DNA of 6,631 nt. Origin: Leptolinea sp. (GTDB taxonomy: Bacteria; Chloroflexota; Anaerolineae; Anaerolineales; Anaerolineaceae). The notes beneath the pieces were generated by a model. The model saw nothing but the letters and a program-made list of their open reading frames with translations. It searched no databases and was not told the DNA's origin. A program made the position numbers and the translations under genes. The DNA lies in contig JALHEL010000098.1 in NCBI GenBank assembly GCA_022837205.1, forward strand, positions 1 through 6,631, in the 5' to 3' direction. Shown here piece after piece: positions 1-6,118 of this stretch; the first letter of the stretch is position 1, and every line of letters begins with the position of its first letter.

Positions 1-1
1 T

Positions 2-1597
2 GAATTGATTGATGTTTGGTTTGATTCGGGAGCGATGCCCTATGCACAATGGGGTTACCCGAATAAGAATCATGAGATTTTCAGGAAGCAGTTCCCGGCC
101 GATTTCATCAGCGAGGCGATTGATCAGACGCGCGGTTGGTTTTATTCGTTGCATGCCATCAGTACCCTTTATATGGATCAGGAATGTTTCAAGAACGTGA
201 TCTGTATCGGACTGATTCTGGATGAGAACGGGCATAAAATGTCCAAACATATCGGAAATGTTGTTTCTCCGTGGGATGTTATCAAAGATAACGGCGTTGA
301 TGCCATGCGGTGGTATTTGTTTACATCCAGCCCCGCCGGTCAGGAACGACGTTTTTCTTCCAATCTGGTCAATGAAGTCTTACGGACCTTTACGCTTCAG
401 TTGTGGAATACCTATTCATTTTTTGTGTTGTATGCCAATTTGGATCAATGGAAGCCGGAAGAGGGACAGAATCTTGAGTTCAACGATCTGGATAAATGGT
501 TGTTATCTGCCTTGAATGCATTGGTAAAAGAAATTACCGCTGCTTATGAGAACTATGACGTCAATGCCGCGACCCGACCGATTCAAACATTTGTCGATCG
601 TCTTTCCAACTGGTACTTGCGTCGTTCACGTAGAAGATTCTGGAAGAGCGGTGAGGATGCGGACAAAAATGCCGCTTATTATACGCTTTATACGGCTTTG
701 GTTACCGTGGCAAAGTTGATCGCCCCCGCCATGCCGTTTATAGCCGATGAACTCTATCGAAATTTAGTATGTTCTGTGGATCCGAATGCGATGGAATCCG
801 TTCATATGGCTGATTGGCCGAAAGTGGACGAAACATTCATCGATGAGCCATTAAATCATGAAATGGAGCTGGTCATTAATCTTGCATCATTGGGTCATTC
901 CGCCAGAAACAAAGCCAATCGGAAAGTGCGCCAGCCATTAAGTGAATGTGCTTTTTCATTGGGTGTGGCGGAAAATCAAGCCGTAGTTGAAAAATATGCC
1001 GATGTGCTGAAAGACGAGTTGAATGTTAAAAAAGTCCGCTTGCTGGATGCCGCATCCGAGGCGATGGAATTTACATTAAATCCGCAGCCGAAACAACTGG
1101 GACAGAAGTACGGTAGTTTATTCCCCGCCATCCGAAAGAAAATTTTGGAAATGGATTCGATGACGACCGGTCGCCAGTTGCTGGAAGGAAAATCAATACA
1201 GGTGGAAGTGGACGGCAAGACTTATGAAATTCTTCCCGAAGAAGTGGAAGTTCGAGCCGTCGCTCACGAAGGCTTTGTCGTTGCATCGGAAGGGTCAAAT
1301 ATCGCTGCGTTGGTGACGACTTTAACCCCCGAGCTGGAACGAGAAGGGTTATCGAGAGAATTTGTACGCCGCGTTCAGGATCTGCGTAAGACGGCTGATT
1401 TGGATATTTCCGATCGAATCGATGTAGTCTATGAGGCCAGCAGTGAACTGGCGGAAGCCATTCGGGAAAATGCGGATTATATTTCAAATGAAACGCTGGC
1501 CGTGTCATTAAAAGAAGGTCCGGTTCCCGCGGATTGGGCGTCGGTTGAAGATTCTTTCGACGGACAAACAGTCAAGGTCGGATTAAGGAAAGCATAA
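2..1597 (+). CDS. ileS: Isoleucyl-tRNA synthetase, IleRS2-like, C-terminal half (5' truncated)
   Basis: This is the 3' part of a class I aminoacyl-tRNA synthetase that charges tRNA-Ile in the cytoplasm. The frame is open to the left edge, so the start, the HIGH motif and the editing domain lie outside; 531 residues remain of an expected 1,000 or slightly more. Numbering from the codon at base 2, the catalytic-domain end shows WFDSG at 6-10, DQTRGWFYSL at 41-50 and the KMSKS-type loop as KMSKH at 79-83 (bases 236-250). An alpha-helical anticodon-binding domain follows (about 160-310), including SNWYLRRSRRRFW at 202-214. The C-terminal region carries LGQKYG and REFVRRVQDLRK, as in the eukaryote-like IleRS2 class. 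The C-terminal cysteine zinc-binding module of classical bacterial IleRS1 is absent. A strong terminator follows 21 bases after the stop, so this looks like the end of its transcription unit. Identity is very secure; the IleRS2 assignment is family knowledge plus inference. Confidence 0.97.
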   Translation, partial: ELIDVWFDSGAMPYAQWGYPNKNHEIFRKQFPADFISEAIDQTRGWFYSLHAISTLYMDQECFKNVICIGLILDENGHKMSKHIGNVVSPWDVIKDNGVDAMRWYLFTSSPAGQERRFSSNLVNEVLRTFTLQLWNTYSFFVLYANLDQWKPEEGQNLEFNDLDKWLLSALNALVKEITAAYENYDVNAATRPIQTFVDRLSNWYLRRSRRRFWKSGEDADKNAAYYTLYTALVTVAKLIAPAMPFIADELYRNLVCSVDPNAMESVHMADWPKVDETFIDEPLNHEMELVINLASLGHSARNKANRKVRQPLSECAFSLGVAENQAVVEKYADVLKDELNVKKVRLLDAASEAMEFTLNPQPKQLGQKYGSLFPAIRKKILEMDSMTTGRQLLEGKSIQVEVDGKTYEILPEEVEVRAVAHEGFVVASEGSNIAALVTTLTPELEREGLSREFVRRVQDLRKTADLDISDRIDVVYEASSELAEAIRENADYISNETLAVSLKEGPVPADWASVEDSFDGQTVKVGLRKA

Positions 1598-1618
1598 AGA
1601 ATGTTGTGATCAGGTTTG

Positions 1619-1650
1619 AAGGAGGGGTGAAATCCCCTCCTTATTCTTTT
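1619..1650 (+). terminator. Rho-independent terminator of ileS
   Basis: A perfect 9-bp stem pairs AAGGAGGGG (1619-1627) with CCCCTCCTT (1634-1642) around the 6-base loop TGAAAT. It is followed by the T-rich stretch TTATTCTTTT (1641-1650, sharing its first two bases with the stem). It lies 21 bases after the ileS stop codon and on the same strand, so it should end ileS transcription and isolate it from the next gene. Confidence 0.9.
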
Positions 1651-1674
1651 CCGATCGAATATCGAATGTAACAG

Positions 1675-1697
1675 TTCCCGATCAATTCAATCGGGAA
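1675..1697. repeat. Perfect 8-bp inverted repeat between ileS and the MtaA-like gene
   Basis: TTCCCGAT (1675-1682) and ATCGGGAA (1690-1697) are exact reverse complements separated by 7 bases (CAATTCA). No T-run follows on either side, so it does not look like a terminator. It sits after the ileS terminator and upstream of the best promoter candidate for the next gene, which suits an operator, but no regulator can be named. A tandem 7-base repeat of ATCGAAT (1654-1660 and 1661-1667) lies just before it. Confidence 0.4.
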
Positions 1698-1717
1698 AGT
1701 CTTAAAAGGATCTGTTT

Positions 1718-1747
1718 TTGATATGTTTTTATGTTCGATTGTAAATT
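1718..1747 (+). promoter_or_regulatory. Candidate sigma-70-type promoter for the MtaA-like gene
   Basis: TTGATA at 1718-1723 matches the -35 consensus at 5 of 6 bases. TAAATT at 1742-1747 matches the -10 consensus at 4 of 6, with an 18-base spacer. Transcription would begin near 1754, leaving a leader of about 34 bases. A rival pair is TTGTAA (1739-1744) and TATGAT (1762-1767) with a 17-base spacer, but its start would fall at the ribosome binding site itself. The preceding ileS terminator implies that some promoter lies in this gap; which one is uncertain. Confidence 0.3.
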
Positions 1748-1773
1748 TTTCCATGGATGTGTATGATAAGCAA

Positions 1774-1780
1774 GGGAGGA
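1774..1780 (+). promoter_or_regulatory. Ribosome binding site of the MtaA-like gene
   Basis: GGGAGGA at 1774-1780 lies 7 bases before the ATG at 1788. It is a near-ideal Shine-Dalgarno sequence and fixes that start codon. Confidence 0.8.
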
Positions 1781-1787
1781 AAATCTT

Positions 1788-2807
1788 ATGAACTGTTATG
1801 AGCGGGTGATGAATCGACTGGCCGGCAAGCCGGTGGATCGGATTCCGAATTTGTGTATTTTGATGACTTTTGCCGCAAAATATATTCATGTTCCCTATGA
1901 TCAATTTGTGCAAGACTATCGTCTTTTAGTTGAAGGAAATATTCGTTGTTGCGAAGATTTTAAAATCGATTTGCTCTCCGCAATATCCGATCCGGTAAGG
2001 GAAGCATCCGATTTGGGAGCCGCAATCGCGTTTCCGGTTGATGATGTTCCGCATCCGACGGTTCCTTTCGTCAGTTGCTCGGCCGATCTGGCAAAATTAA
2101 AAATCGTCAAACCGGAAGACGGGCGCAGAATGTCCGATCGATTAGCTGCTGTTTCTCTTTACAAGGAAAAAGCGGGGAAGGATTATCCGGTAATGGGATG
2201 GGTTGAAGGCGCTTTTGCCGAAGCCTGTGATTTGGATTCGGTCAATAATATGATGATTGCCGTGGTTGATGATCCGGAATTTACCGAAGAATTGCTTGAA
2301 TTTTGCACCCGGCAAGCGATCCTTTTCGCCGAGGCACAGATCGATGCGGGGGCAGATTTCATTGGTATCGGGGATGCCGCAGCCTCTCTGATCAGTCCGC
2401 GAATGTATCGAAAATGGGCGATGCCGTATGAAAAACGGATTATTGAGGCGATTCACCGGAAAGGTGCGAAAGCAAAATTGCATATTTGCGGGAATACTTC
2501 CCACTTTCTGTCCGATTTGCCGCAAACGGGTGCCGATATGATTGATGCGGATTGGATGGTTGATTTTAAAACGGCGGTGGATACTTTTGGCGATCAAGCT
2601 TCTGCCTGCGGAAATTTTGATCCGGTTTCTGTTATGCTGAACGGAACGCCCGAAACAGTCCGTGATGCCGTAAATGCCTGTATTCAGGTGGCAAGGCCGA
2701 ACACTTTTATCGCCGCAGGTTGTGAAGTACCCAAAAATACACCGGTCGAAAATCTGAAAATGGTGGCTCAAACAATTCAGGAAGCCGCTCTGAATCCGGC
2801 CTTGTAA
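1788..2807 (+). CDS. Uroporphyrinogen decarboxylase-superfamily protein, MtaA/CmuA-like methyltransferase
   Basis: This 339-residue protein is a full-length TIM-barrel member of the UroD superfamily. The opening (ERVMNRLAGKPVDRIP, residues 5-20) is typical of the methyltransferase branch. SDPVREASDLGA (67-78) and AGADFIGIGDAAASLISP (187-204) follow. The zinc-ligand pattern of methylcobamide:coenzyme M methyltransferases (MtaA/MtbA) is intact: H232 and C234 in LHICGN and C312 in AAGCEVP. The RQAGR motif of true uroporphyrinogen decarboxylase is absent, so this is not HemE. In that family the zinc activates a thiol that accepts a methyl group from a corrinoid protein, but many bacterial homologues have unknown acceptors. 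No corrinoid protein or methyltransferase partner lies next to it in this window. The ATG at 1788 has a strong ribosome binding site 7 bases upstream. It appears monocistronic, placed after the ileS terminator and converging on a minus-strand operon. Family is secure; substrate is unknown. Confidence 0.92.
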   Translation: MNCYERVMNRLAGKPVDRIPNLCILMTFAAKYIHVPYDQFVQDYRLLVEGNIRCCEDFKIDLLSAISDPVREASDLGAAIAFPVDDVPHPTVPFVSCSADLAKLKIVKPEDGRRMSDRLAAVSLYKEKAGKDYPVMGWVEGAFAEACDLDSVNNMMIAVVDDPEFTEELLEFCTRQAILFAEAQIDAGADFIGIGDAAASLISPRMYRKWAMPYEKRIIEAIHRKGAKAKLHICGNTSHFLSDLPQTGADMIDADWMVDFKTAVDTFGDQASACGNFDPVSVMLNGTPETVRDAVNACIQVARPNTFIAAGCEVPKNTPVENLKMVAQTIQEAALNPAL

Positions 2808-2820
2808 ATTATTTCAAAGG

Positions 2821-2861
2821 GAAAAGAAGGAAAGTGGGCTCTCAGTAGCTGAGGACCCACT
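2821..2861 (-). terminator. Terminator of the ABC-transporter operon, overlapping the last stop codon
   Basis: Read on the minus strand, AGTGGG (2861-2856) pairs with CCCACT (2838-2833). Inside this, CTCAG pairs with CTGAG around a CTA loop; the two stems are joined by one wobble pair and one mismatch. The downstream tract TTCCTTCTTTTC (2832-2821) is U-rich. The stop codon TGA (2844-2842) is in the 3' arm of the inner stem. On the plus strand the same hairpin lies 25 bases after the MtaA-like stop but has only a weak T-tract, so any bidirectional action would be less efficient. Confidence 0.75.
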
Positions 2862-3657
2862 CTTCATGTAACTTGGGAACATCTGAAACCAACTGCTTTG
2901 TATAGCTGTCCTGCGGATGCAAAATAACGTCTTCGGCGGGACCTTTTTCGACAATCCGGCCTGATTCCATAATATAGATGGTATCACTCAAATAATATGC
3001 CAGGCCCAAATCATGAGTTATAAACAGGATGGTCATGCCTTCTTCTTCCCGCAATTTCATCAGCATATCCAAGATGGTGGAACGGGAACAAGCATCGATC
3101 ATCGAAGTCGGCTCATCGGCGATCAGGATATTGGGCTTTACCATAAATATTCGGGCAATCATCAGCCGTTGCATTTGCCCGCCGGAAAGTTCGAACGGAT
3201 ATTTATTATAAAGTTCCTCATATTTCAGATTAACGAATTTGCAGGCATCCTGCATTTTTTCCGTTTTTTCTTTTTGAGAAATGTGCTCCAATCCCTGCAA
3301 TTTCAGACAGTCATTCAAAATTTTATCGACCCGGAAAAACTGGTTGAAGGTAGAAAATGGATCTTGGAAAATCGCCTGAATATTTTGCCAATATGCACGT
3401 CGTTCTTTCTGATTTTTCAGCAGCCGCGGTTTCCCTTTATACAGGATTTCTCCACTGGTTTCTTTCAACAGTCCCAGTAAAATTTTCGCCAGCGTGGTTT
3501 TCCCGGAGCCGGAAGTACCGACGATAGAGATTATTTCGCCCTGATGAATTTGGAAATCGACGTCAATGACCGCATTAACGGCATTTTTCCCCGATCCAAA
3601 GGTCTTGCACACTTTTTTAGTTTCCAATAACGTTTGATCGGAAAATATCTCATTCAT
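2842..3657 (-). CDS. Oligopeptide/dipeptide-family ABC transporter ATP-binding protein (DppF/OppF-like)
   Basis: This is the second ATPase subunit of the importer, acting on the cytoplasmic face of the membrane. With the ATG at 3657 it has 271 residues. Visible are Walker [10 protein letters not shown] (47-55), Q-loop Q98 in [12 protein letters not shown], signature LSGGQ (157-161), Walker B ILIADE (177-182), a D-loop read as SMID (usually SALD) at 185-188 and the H-loop H215. All catalytic residues are present. The C-terminus is short ([11 protein letters not shown], then about 14 residues) and has no cysteine cluster. Longer starts exist at 3696 and 3663, but a GGAG lies exactly 7 bases before 3657 and the usual family N-terminus begins about there. 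The start overlaps the upstream dppD-like gene by 8 bases (ATGAATGA), implying translational coupling. The terminator hairpin covers its stop codon. FFRVDKIL and [11 protein letters not shown] recall the glycoside-import branch of the family, a weak hint only. Confidence 0.93.
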   Translation of the reverse strand: MNEIFSDQTLLETKKVCKTFGSGKNAVNAVIDVDFQIHQGEIISIVGTSGSGKTTLAKILLGLLKETSGEILYKGKPRLLKNQKERRAYWQNIQAIFQDPFSTFNQFFRVDKILNDCLKLQGLEHISQKEKTEKMQDACKFVNLKYEELYNKYPFELSGGQMQRLMIARIFMVKPNILIADEPTSMIDACSRSTILDMLMKLREEEGMTILFITHDLGLAYYLSDTIYIMESGRIVEKGPAEDVILHPQDSYTKQLVSDVPKLHEEWVLSY

Positions 3658-4696
3658 AATCATTCTCCGAATGCTGTTTTGCAGCTTTTTTTGCATATTT
3701 TTCTCTCAGCTCGGATTCGCTGAAAATACAACGGGAATAACGTCCGTTTCCGAAATGAATTAATGGAATTCTTTCAAATTCCTTTTTGCAACGCTCTTCG
3801 GCAAATGAACATCGGTCGGCGAAACGACAACCCGGAGGGACGTTTTTCAGGTTCGGGGGAGCGCCCGGAATGGCACACAGCTTTTTGGATTTCATTTCCT
3901 CTTCCGGAACGATGATGGATGCCATCAATGCATGGGAATAGGGATGAATCGGGTCAAAAATAACCTCTTCGGCTGTGCCTTTTTCCACAAACTCCCCCGC
4001 ATACATAATGACGATATCATCTGCGACATGCCTCAAAAGCGGCAGTTCGTGTGTAATAAAGATCATTGATTTGACAAATTGATCATCCATCATCTTCTTC
4101 AGCATTGCGATAACGATTTTCTGGCTGGTGACATCCAAAGCGGAAGACGGTTCGTCCGCTATCAAAACTTTCGGATTCAACATGCTGGACAATGCGATGA
4201 CGGTTCGTTGCTTCATTCCACCCGATAGCTCATTGGGGTACGCACTCAAGACACGTTCCGGTAAATGAAGGAATTCGAATTTTTCTCTTGCCAAGTTCAG
4301 CATTTGCTCTTTTGTCAGGTCCGGCCGGTGTTCGCGTAGAACATCAAGAACAAAACTGCTGATGCGCAACGTCGGGTTCAGCGCATTCATGGCGGCTTGC
4401 GGGATATAGGCTATTTTGGTACCGAGATAATCTGTCCTTAGTTTCTCATAGGGCAGTTTCATGATATCCACACCTTCCACTTCGATCGTTCCGCTCTTAA
4501 AATTTAAAGGCGGAAAATAAAACCCCATCAGGCTGAGTGCAAGAGTGGATTTTCCGCAGCCGGATTCACCAGCGATGCCCAGAACGCGCCCCTCTTCCAA
4601 TTCAAGGCTGATGTCGTCGACGGCGCAAACTTTTTCCTTCAGCCGGGTTTTATAGTAGGTCTTCAGATTCTTTACGATTAATGTTTTTGTAGCCAT
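3650..4696 (-). CDS. Oligopeptide/dipeptide-family ABC transporter ATP-binding protein (DppD/OppD-like)
   Basis: This 348-residue ATPase pairs with the following gene to power the importer. Walker A is GESGCGKST (43-51), Q-loop Q100 is in [12 protein letters not shown], the signature LSGGMKQR is at 157-164, Walker B VLIADE is at 177-182 with SALD at 185-188, and the H-loop is H216 (THE rather than the common THD). The C-terminal OppD/DppD extension is complete: HPY at 251-253, then cysteines 290, 296, 303 and 323. This is the four-cysteine pattern known to bind an iron-sulfur cluster in DppD homologues. The frame is open further upstream to an ATG at 4741, but that would overlap the dppC-like gene by 41 bases. 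The ATG at 4696 has AGGAG 8 bases before it, and [11 protein letters not shown] looks like a normal family N-terminus. The gap to the dppC-like stop is 4 bases. Confidence 0.95.
   Translation of the reverse strand: MATKTLIVKNLKTYYKTRLKEKVCAVDDISLELEEGRVLGIAGESGCGKSTLALSLMGFYFPPLNFKSGTIEVEGVDIMKLPYEKLRTDYLGTKIAYIPQAAMNALNPTLRISSFVLDVLREHRPDLTKEQMLNLAREKFEFLHLPERVLSAYPNELSGGMKQRTVIALSSMLNPKVLIADEPSSALDVTSQKIVIAMLKKMMDDQFVKSMIFITHELPLLRHVADDIVIMYAGEFVEKGTAEEVIFDPIHPYSHALMASIIVPEEEMKSKKLCAIPGAPPNLKNVPPGCRFADRCSFAEERCKKEFERIPLIHFGNGRYSRCIFSESELREKYAKKAAKQHSENDYE
3665..3668 (-). promoter_or_regulatory. Ribosome binding site that decides the dppF-like start
   Basis: GGAG on the minus strand (3668-3665) is 7 bases from the ATG at 3657 but only 1 base from the alternative ATG at 3663. 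The ATG at 3696 has just a weak GAGAG upstream. Spacing therefore favours 3657. The site lies inside the coding sequence of the dppD-like gene. Confidence 0.65.
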
Positions 4697-4700
4697 GGCA

Positions 4701-6116
4701 TCAGCTCCTGATCTTCGGATTGAAAACTTCATCCATACCACTGTTCATCAGATAAAGGCCGAAGGTAACCAAGGTGATACATAAGGCTACCGGTACGAAT
4801 TCCCACCATCTTCCGGATCGAACGGATTCGTATTGAAGTGCCCAGTTGATCATCCGTCCCAAAGAAATAGCGGTCGGGTCACCGATTCCCAGAATGGCAA
4901 TGGTCGCTTCGGTCATGATCCCGGAAGCGACTTGAAGAATGAACGCCATGACAATATAAGAGGCGAGGTAAGGCATAATTTCGGTCAGAATGATATGAAA
5001 AGTCCCGTAACCGGTGATGCGAGCCATATTGACATGATCTCGATTTCGCAAGGAAGTGGTTTGAGCGCGGACCGCTCGAGCGGTCCAAGGCCAAGCTGTC
5101 AGGCTGATAATTAAACTGGTCACCCACCATGATCGAACTTGCCCCAATGCCACGGAGACTAAAATCATAATAACCATGGATGGAATCACGATGAATGTAT
5201 TTGTCAACATGGTGATGATGTTATCAGGCAGCCCGCCTTTAAACCCGGCGTACAAACCGAGAACCAACCCAATCAGAGTCGCGACCACTCCGGCGCTGAA
5301 TCCGATTTCAAGGGATAACCGAGCGCCGTATGCCATCTCAACGATAATATTTCGTGAAAAAGAATCGGTCCCTAAAGGGAAAGTTTTACTCGGGGGACTG
5401 TTTTTGGGAACCAACAGTGTTTTTTGAATTCCCGCTAATGCTTTCAACGGTTCTTCATTACTGAAGGTATCCAATCTTTTTTGGATTTCCAGGACCCATT
5501 TGTATGTTTCCTCATGTTTTTTTACCAGCGTCTCGGCTGATTCCGCCCATGTGGAAGGATCGGATTCCAAAATCGGTTGAATTTCCTGCGCCAATGTTTG
5601 ATCCTCTTTTGTATAAGCCTCAATGCCGCTGACATCTCCGGATTTCAGAAGCTCTGCCACAGCCAAAACCGATTGGTGATGAGCGGTGAGCTTTTGCAGT
5701 TCAGCTCTGGCGGCTTCTTCATCAGCCGGGATGGAACTGTCAAAACCGAGAGTTATTCGTAATGTTTCAAATTCTTTATATAAAGGGTGAGTCTTCTTTA
5801 TTTGCTTAGCCCCGGAAAGGGCTTTTTTAATATGTCCGCTTTCCAATGCGCTTTTGACCTCAGCCAAAATCTTTTGCAGTGATTCGTCTTCGATTTCAGA
5901 CAGTCTTTCGATTTCCTGATTTGCCTTTTCATATTCTTCCGCTTCCAGATAGGCACGCAGCTTTTCGGTTTCCACGTACAGCGGATTGGGAATGCGATCT
6001 TGTTTGGGATTCGTCGGGTTGATTATGGGATAAAAAATCGCATAACCGAGGACAATCAATACAAAAATCAACCCTGTAACAAAACGACCGGAACGGAACA
6101 TGATTTTCAGATTCAT
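4701..6116 (-). CDS. ABC transporter permease (DppC/OppC-like) with a large helical insertion
   Basis: This is an inner-membrane subunit of the importer, 471 residues against about 300 for the family. The first membrane segment is at about 12-32. From about 40 to 240 lies a charged, mostly alpha-helical region with no membrane segments. The canonical permease then resumes at [16 protein letters not shown] (241-256). Later membrane segments are at about 272-292, 300-324, 330-346, 383-412 and 438-458. The EAA loop that contacts the ATPases is at 357-382 ([14 protein letters not shown], ending in MPY). The C-terminus, [12 protein letters not shown], is typical of the family. The start ATG at 6116 has GAGG 7 bases before it and sits 2 bases after the dppB-like stop. 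Because the first loop of DppC-type permeases faces outward, the insertion should be extracytoplasmic; that is inference. Three short repeats in it resemble TPR helix pairs. Permease identity is certain; the role of the insertion is unknown. Confidence 0.95.
   Translation of the reverse strand: MNLKIMFRSGRFVTGLIFVLIVLGYAIFYPIINPTNPKQDRIPNPLYVETEKLRAYLEAEEYEKANQEIERLSEIEDESLQKILAEVKSALESGHIKKALSGAKQIKKTHPLYKEFETLRITLGFDSSIPADEEAARAELQKLTAHHQSVLAVAELLKSGDVSGIEAYTKEDQTLAQEIQPILESDPSTWAESAETLVKKHEETYKWVLEIQKRLDTFSNEEPLKALAGIQKTLLVPKNSPPSKTFPLGTDSFSRNIIVEMAYGARLSLEIGFSAGVVATLIGLVLGLYAGFKGGLPDNIITMLTNTFIVIPSMVIMILVSVALGQVRSWWVTSLIISLTAWPWTARAVRAQTTSLRNRDHVNMARITGYGTFHIILTEIMPYLASYIVMAFILQVASGIMTEATIAILGIGDPTAISLGRMINWALQYESVRSGRWWEFVPVALCITLVTFGLYLMNSGMDEVFNPKIRS
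4705..4709 (-). promoter_or_regulatory. Ribosome binding site that decides the dppD-like start
   Basis: AGGAG on the minus strand (4709-4705) is 8 bases before the ATG at 4696 and directly precedes the dppC-like stop TGA (4703-4701). It supports starting the ATPase at 4696 instead of the upstream in-frame ATG at 4741. Confidence 0.7.
5069..5086. repeat. Perfect 18-bp palindrome inside the dppC-like gene
   Basis: GGACCGCTCGAGCGGTCC equals its own reverse complement, centred on CTCGAG, and is clearly more GC-rich than its surroundings. It encodes the W344-R350 part of the permease, including the conserved TARAVR. It could form a 9-bp cruciform or a tight mRNA hairpin, or it may be a by-product of alanine/arginine codons. 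No function is claimed. Confidence 0.6.
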
Positions 6117-6118
6117 AA

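Noticed and set aside
1071..1508. A 145-codon open frame on the minus strand opposite ileS
   Set aside because: It is a shadow of the conserved ileS C-terminal coding sequence; its product is rich in P, R and S and resembles no family I know.
1407..1660. A 13-base sequence, TTTCCGATCGAAT, occurring at 1407-1419 and 1648-1660
   Set aside because: One 13-mer match in 6.6 kb is close to chance expectation, and GATCGA-type words are common in this sequence.
1641..1913. A 90-codon minus-strand frame spanning the intergenic gap and the start of the MtaA-like gene
   Set aside because: It covers the promoter, ribosome binding site and first codons of a real plus-strand gene, and its composition gives no protein-family signal.
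2142..2771. A 209-codon open frame on the minus strand opposite the MtaA-like gene
   Set aside because: It lies wholly inside a well-supported gene with clear family motifs, its translation shows no recognisable domain, and no convincing ribosome binding site was noted.
1788..2807. Annotation as HemE, true uroporphyrinogen decarboxylase
   Set aside because: The RQAGR motif and early active-site pattern are absent, while the zinc ligands of the MtaA branch are present.
3013..3480. A 155-codon open frame on the plus strand across the dppF-like gene
   Set aside because: It is antisense to the Walker B, signature and Walker A region of the ATPase, which is certainly the real gene.
3658..3696. 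Longer N-terminus of the dppF-like ATPase starting at 3696 or 3663
   Set aside because: The ATG at 3657 has GGAG at ideal spacing; the others have weak or badly spaced sites and would add residues not expected in the family.
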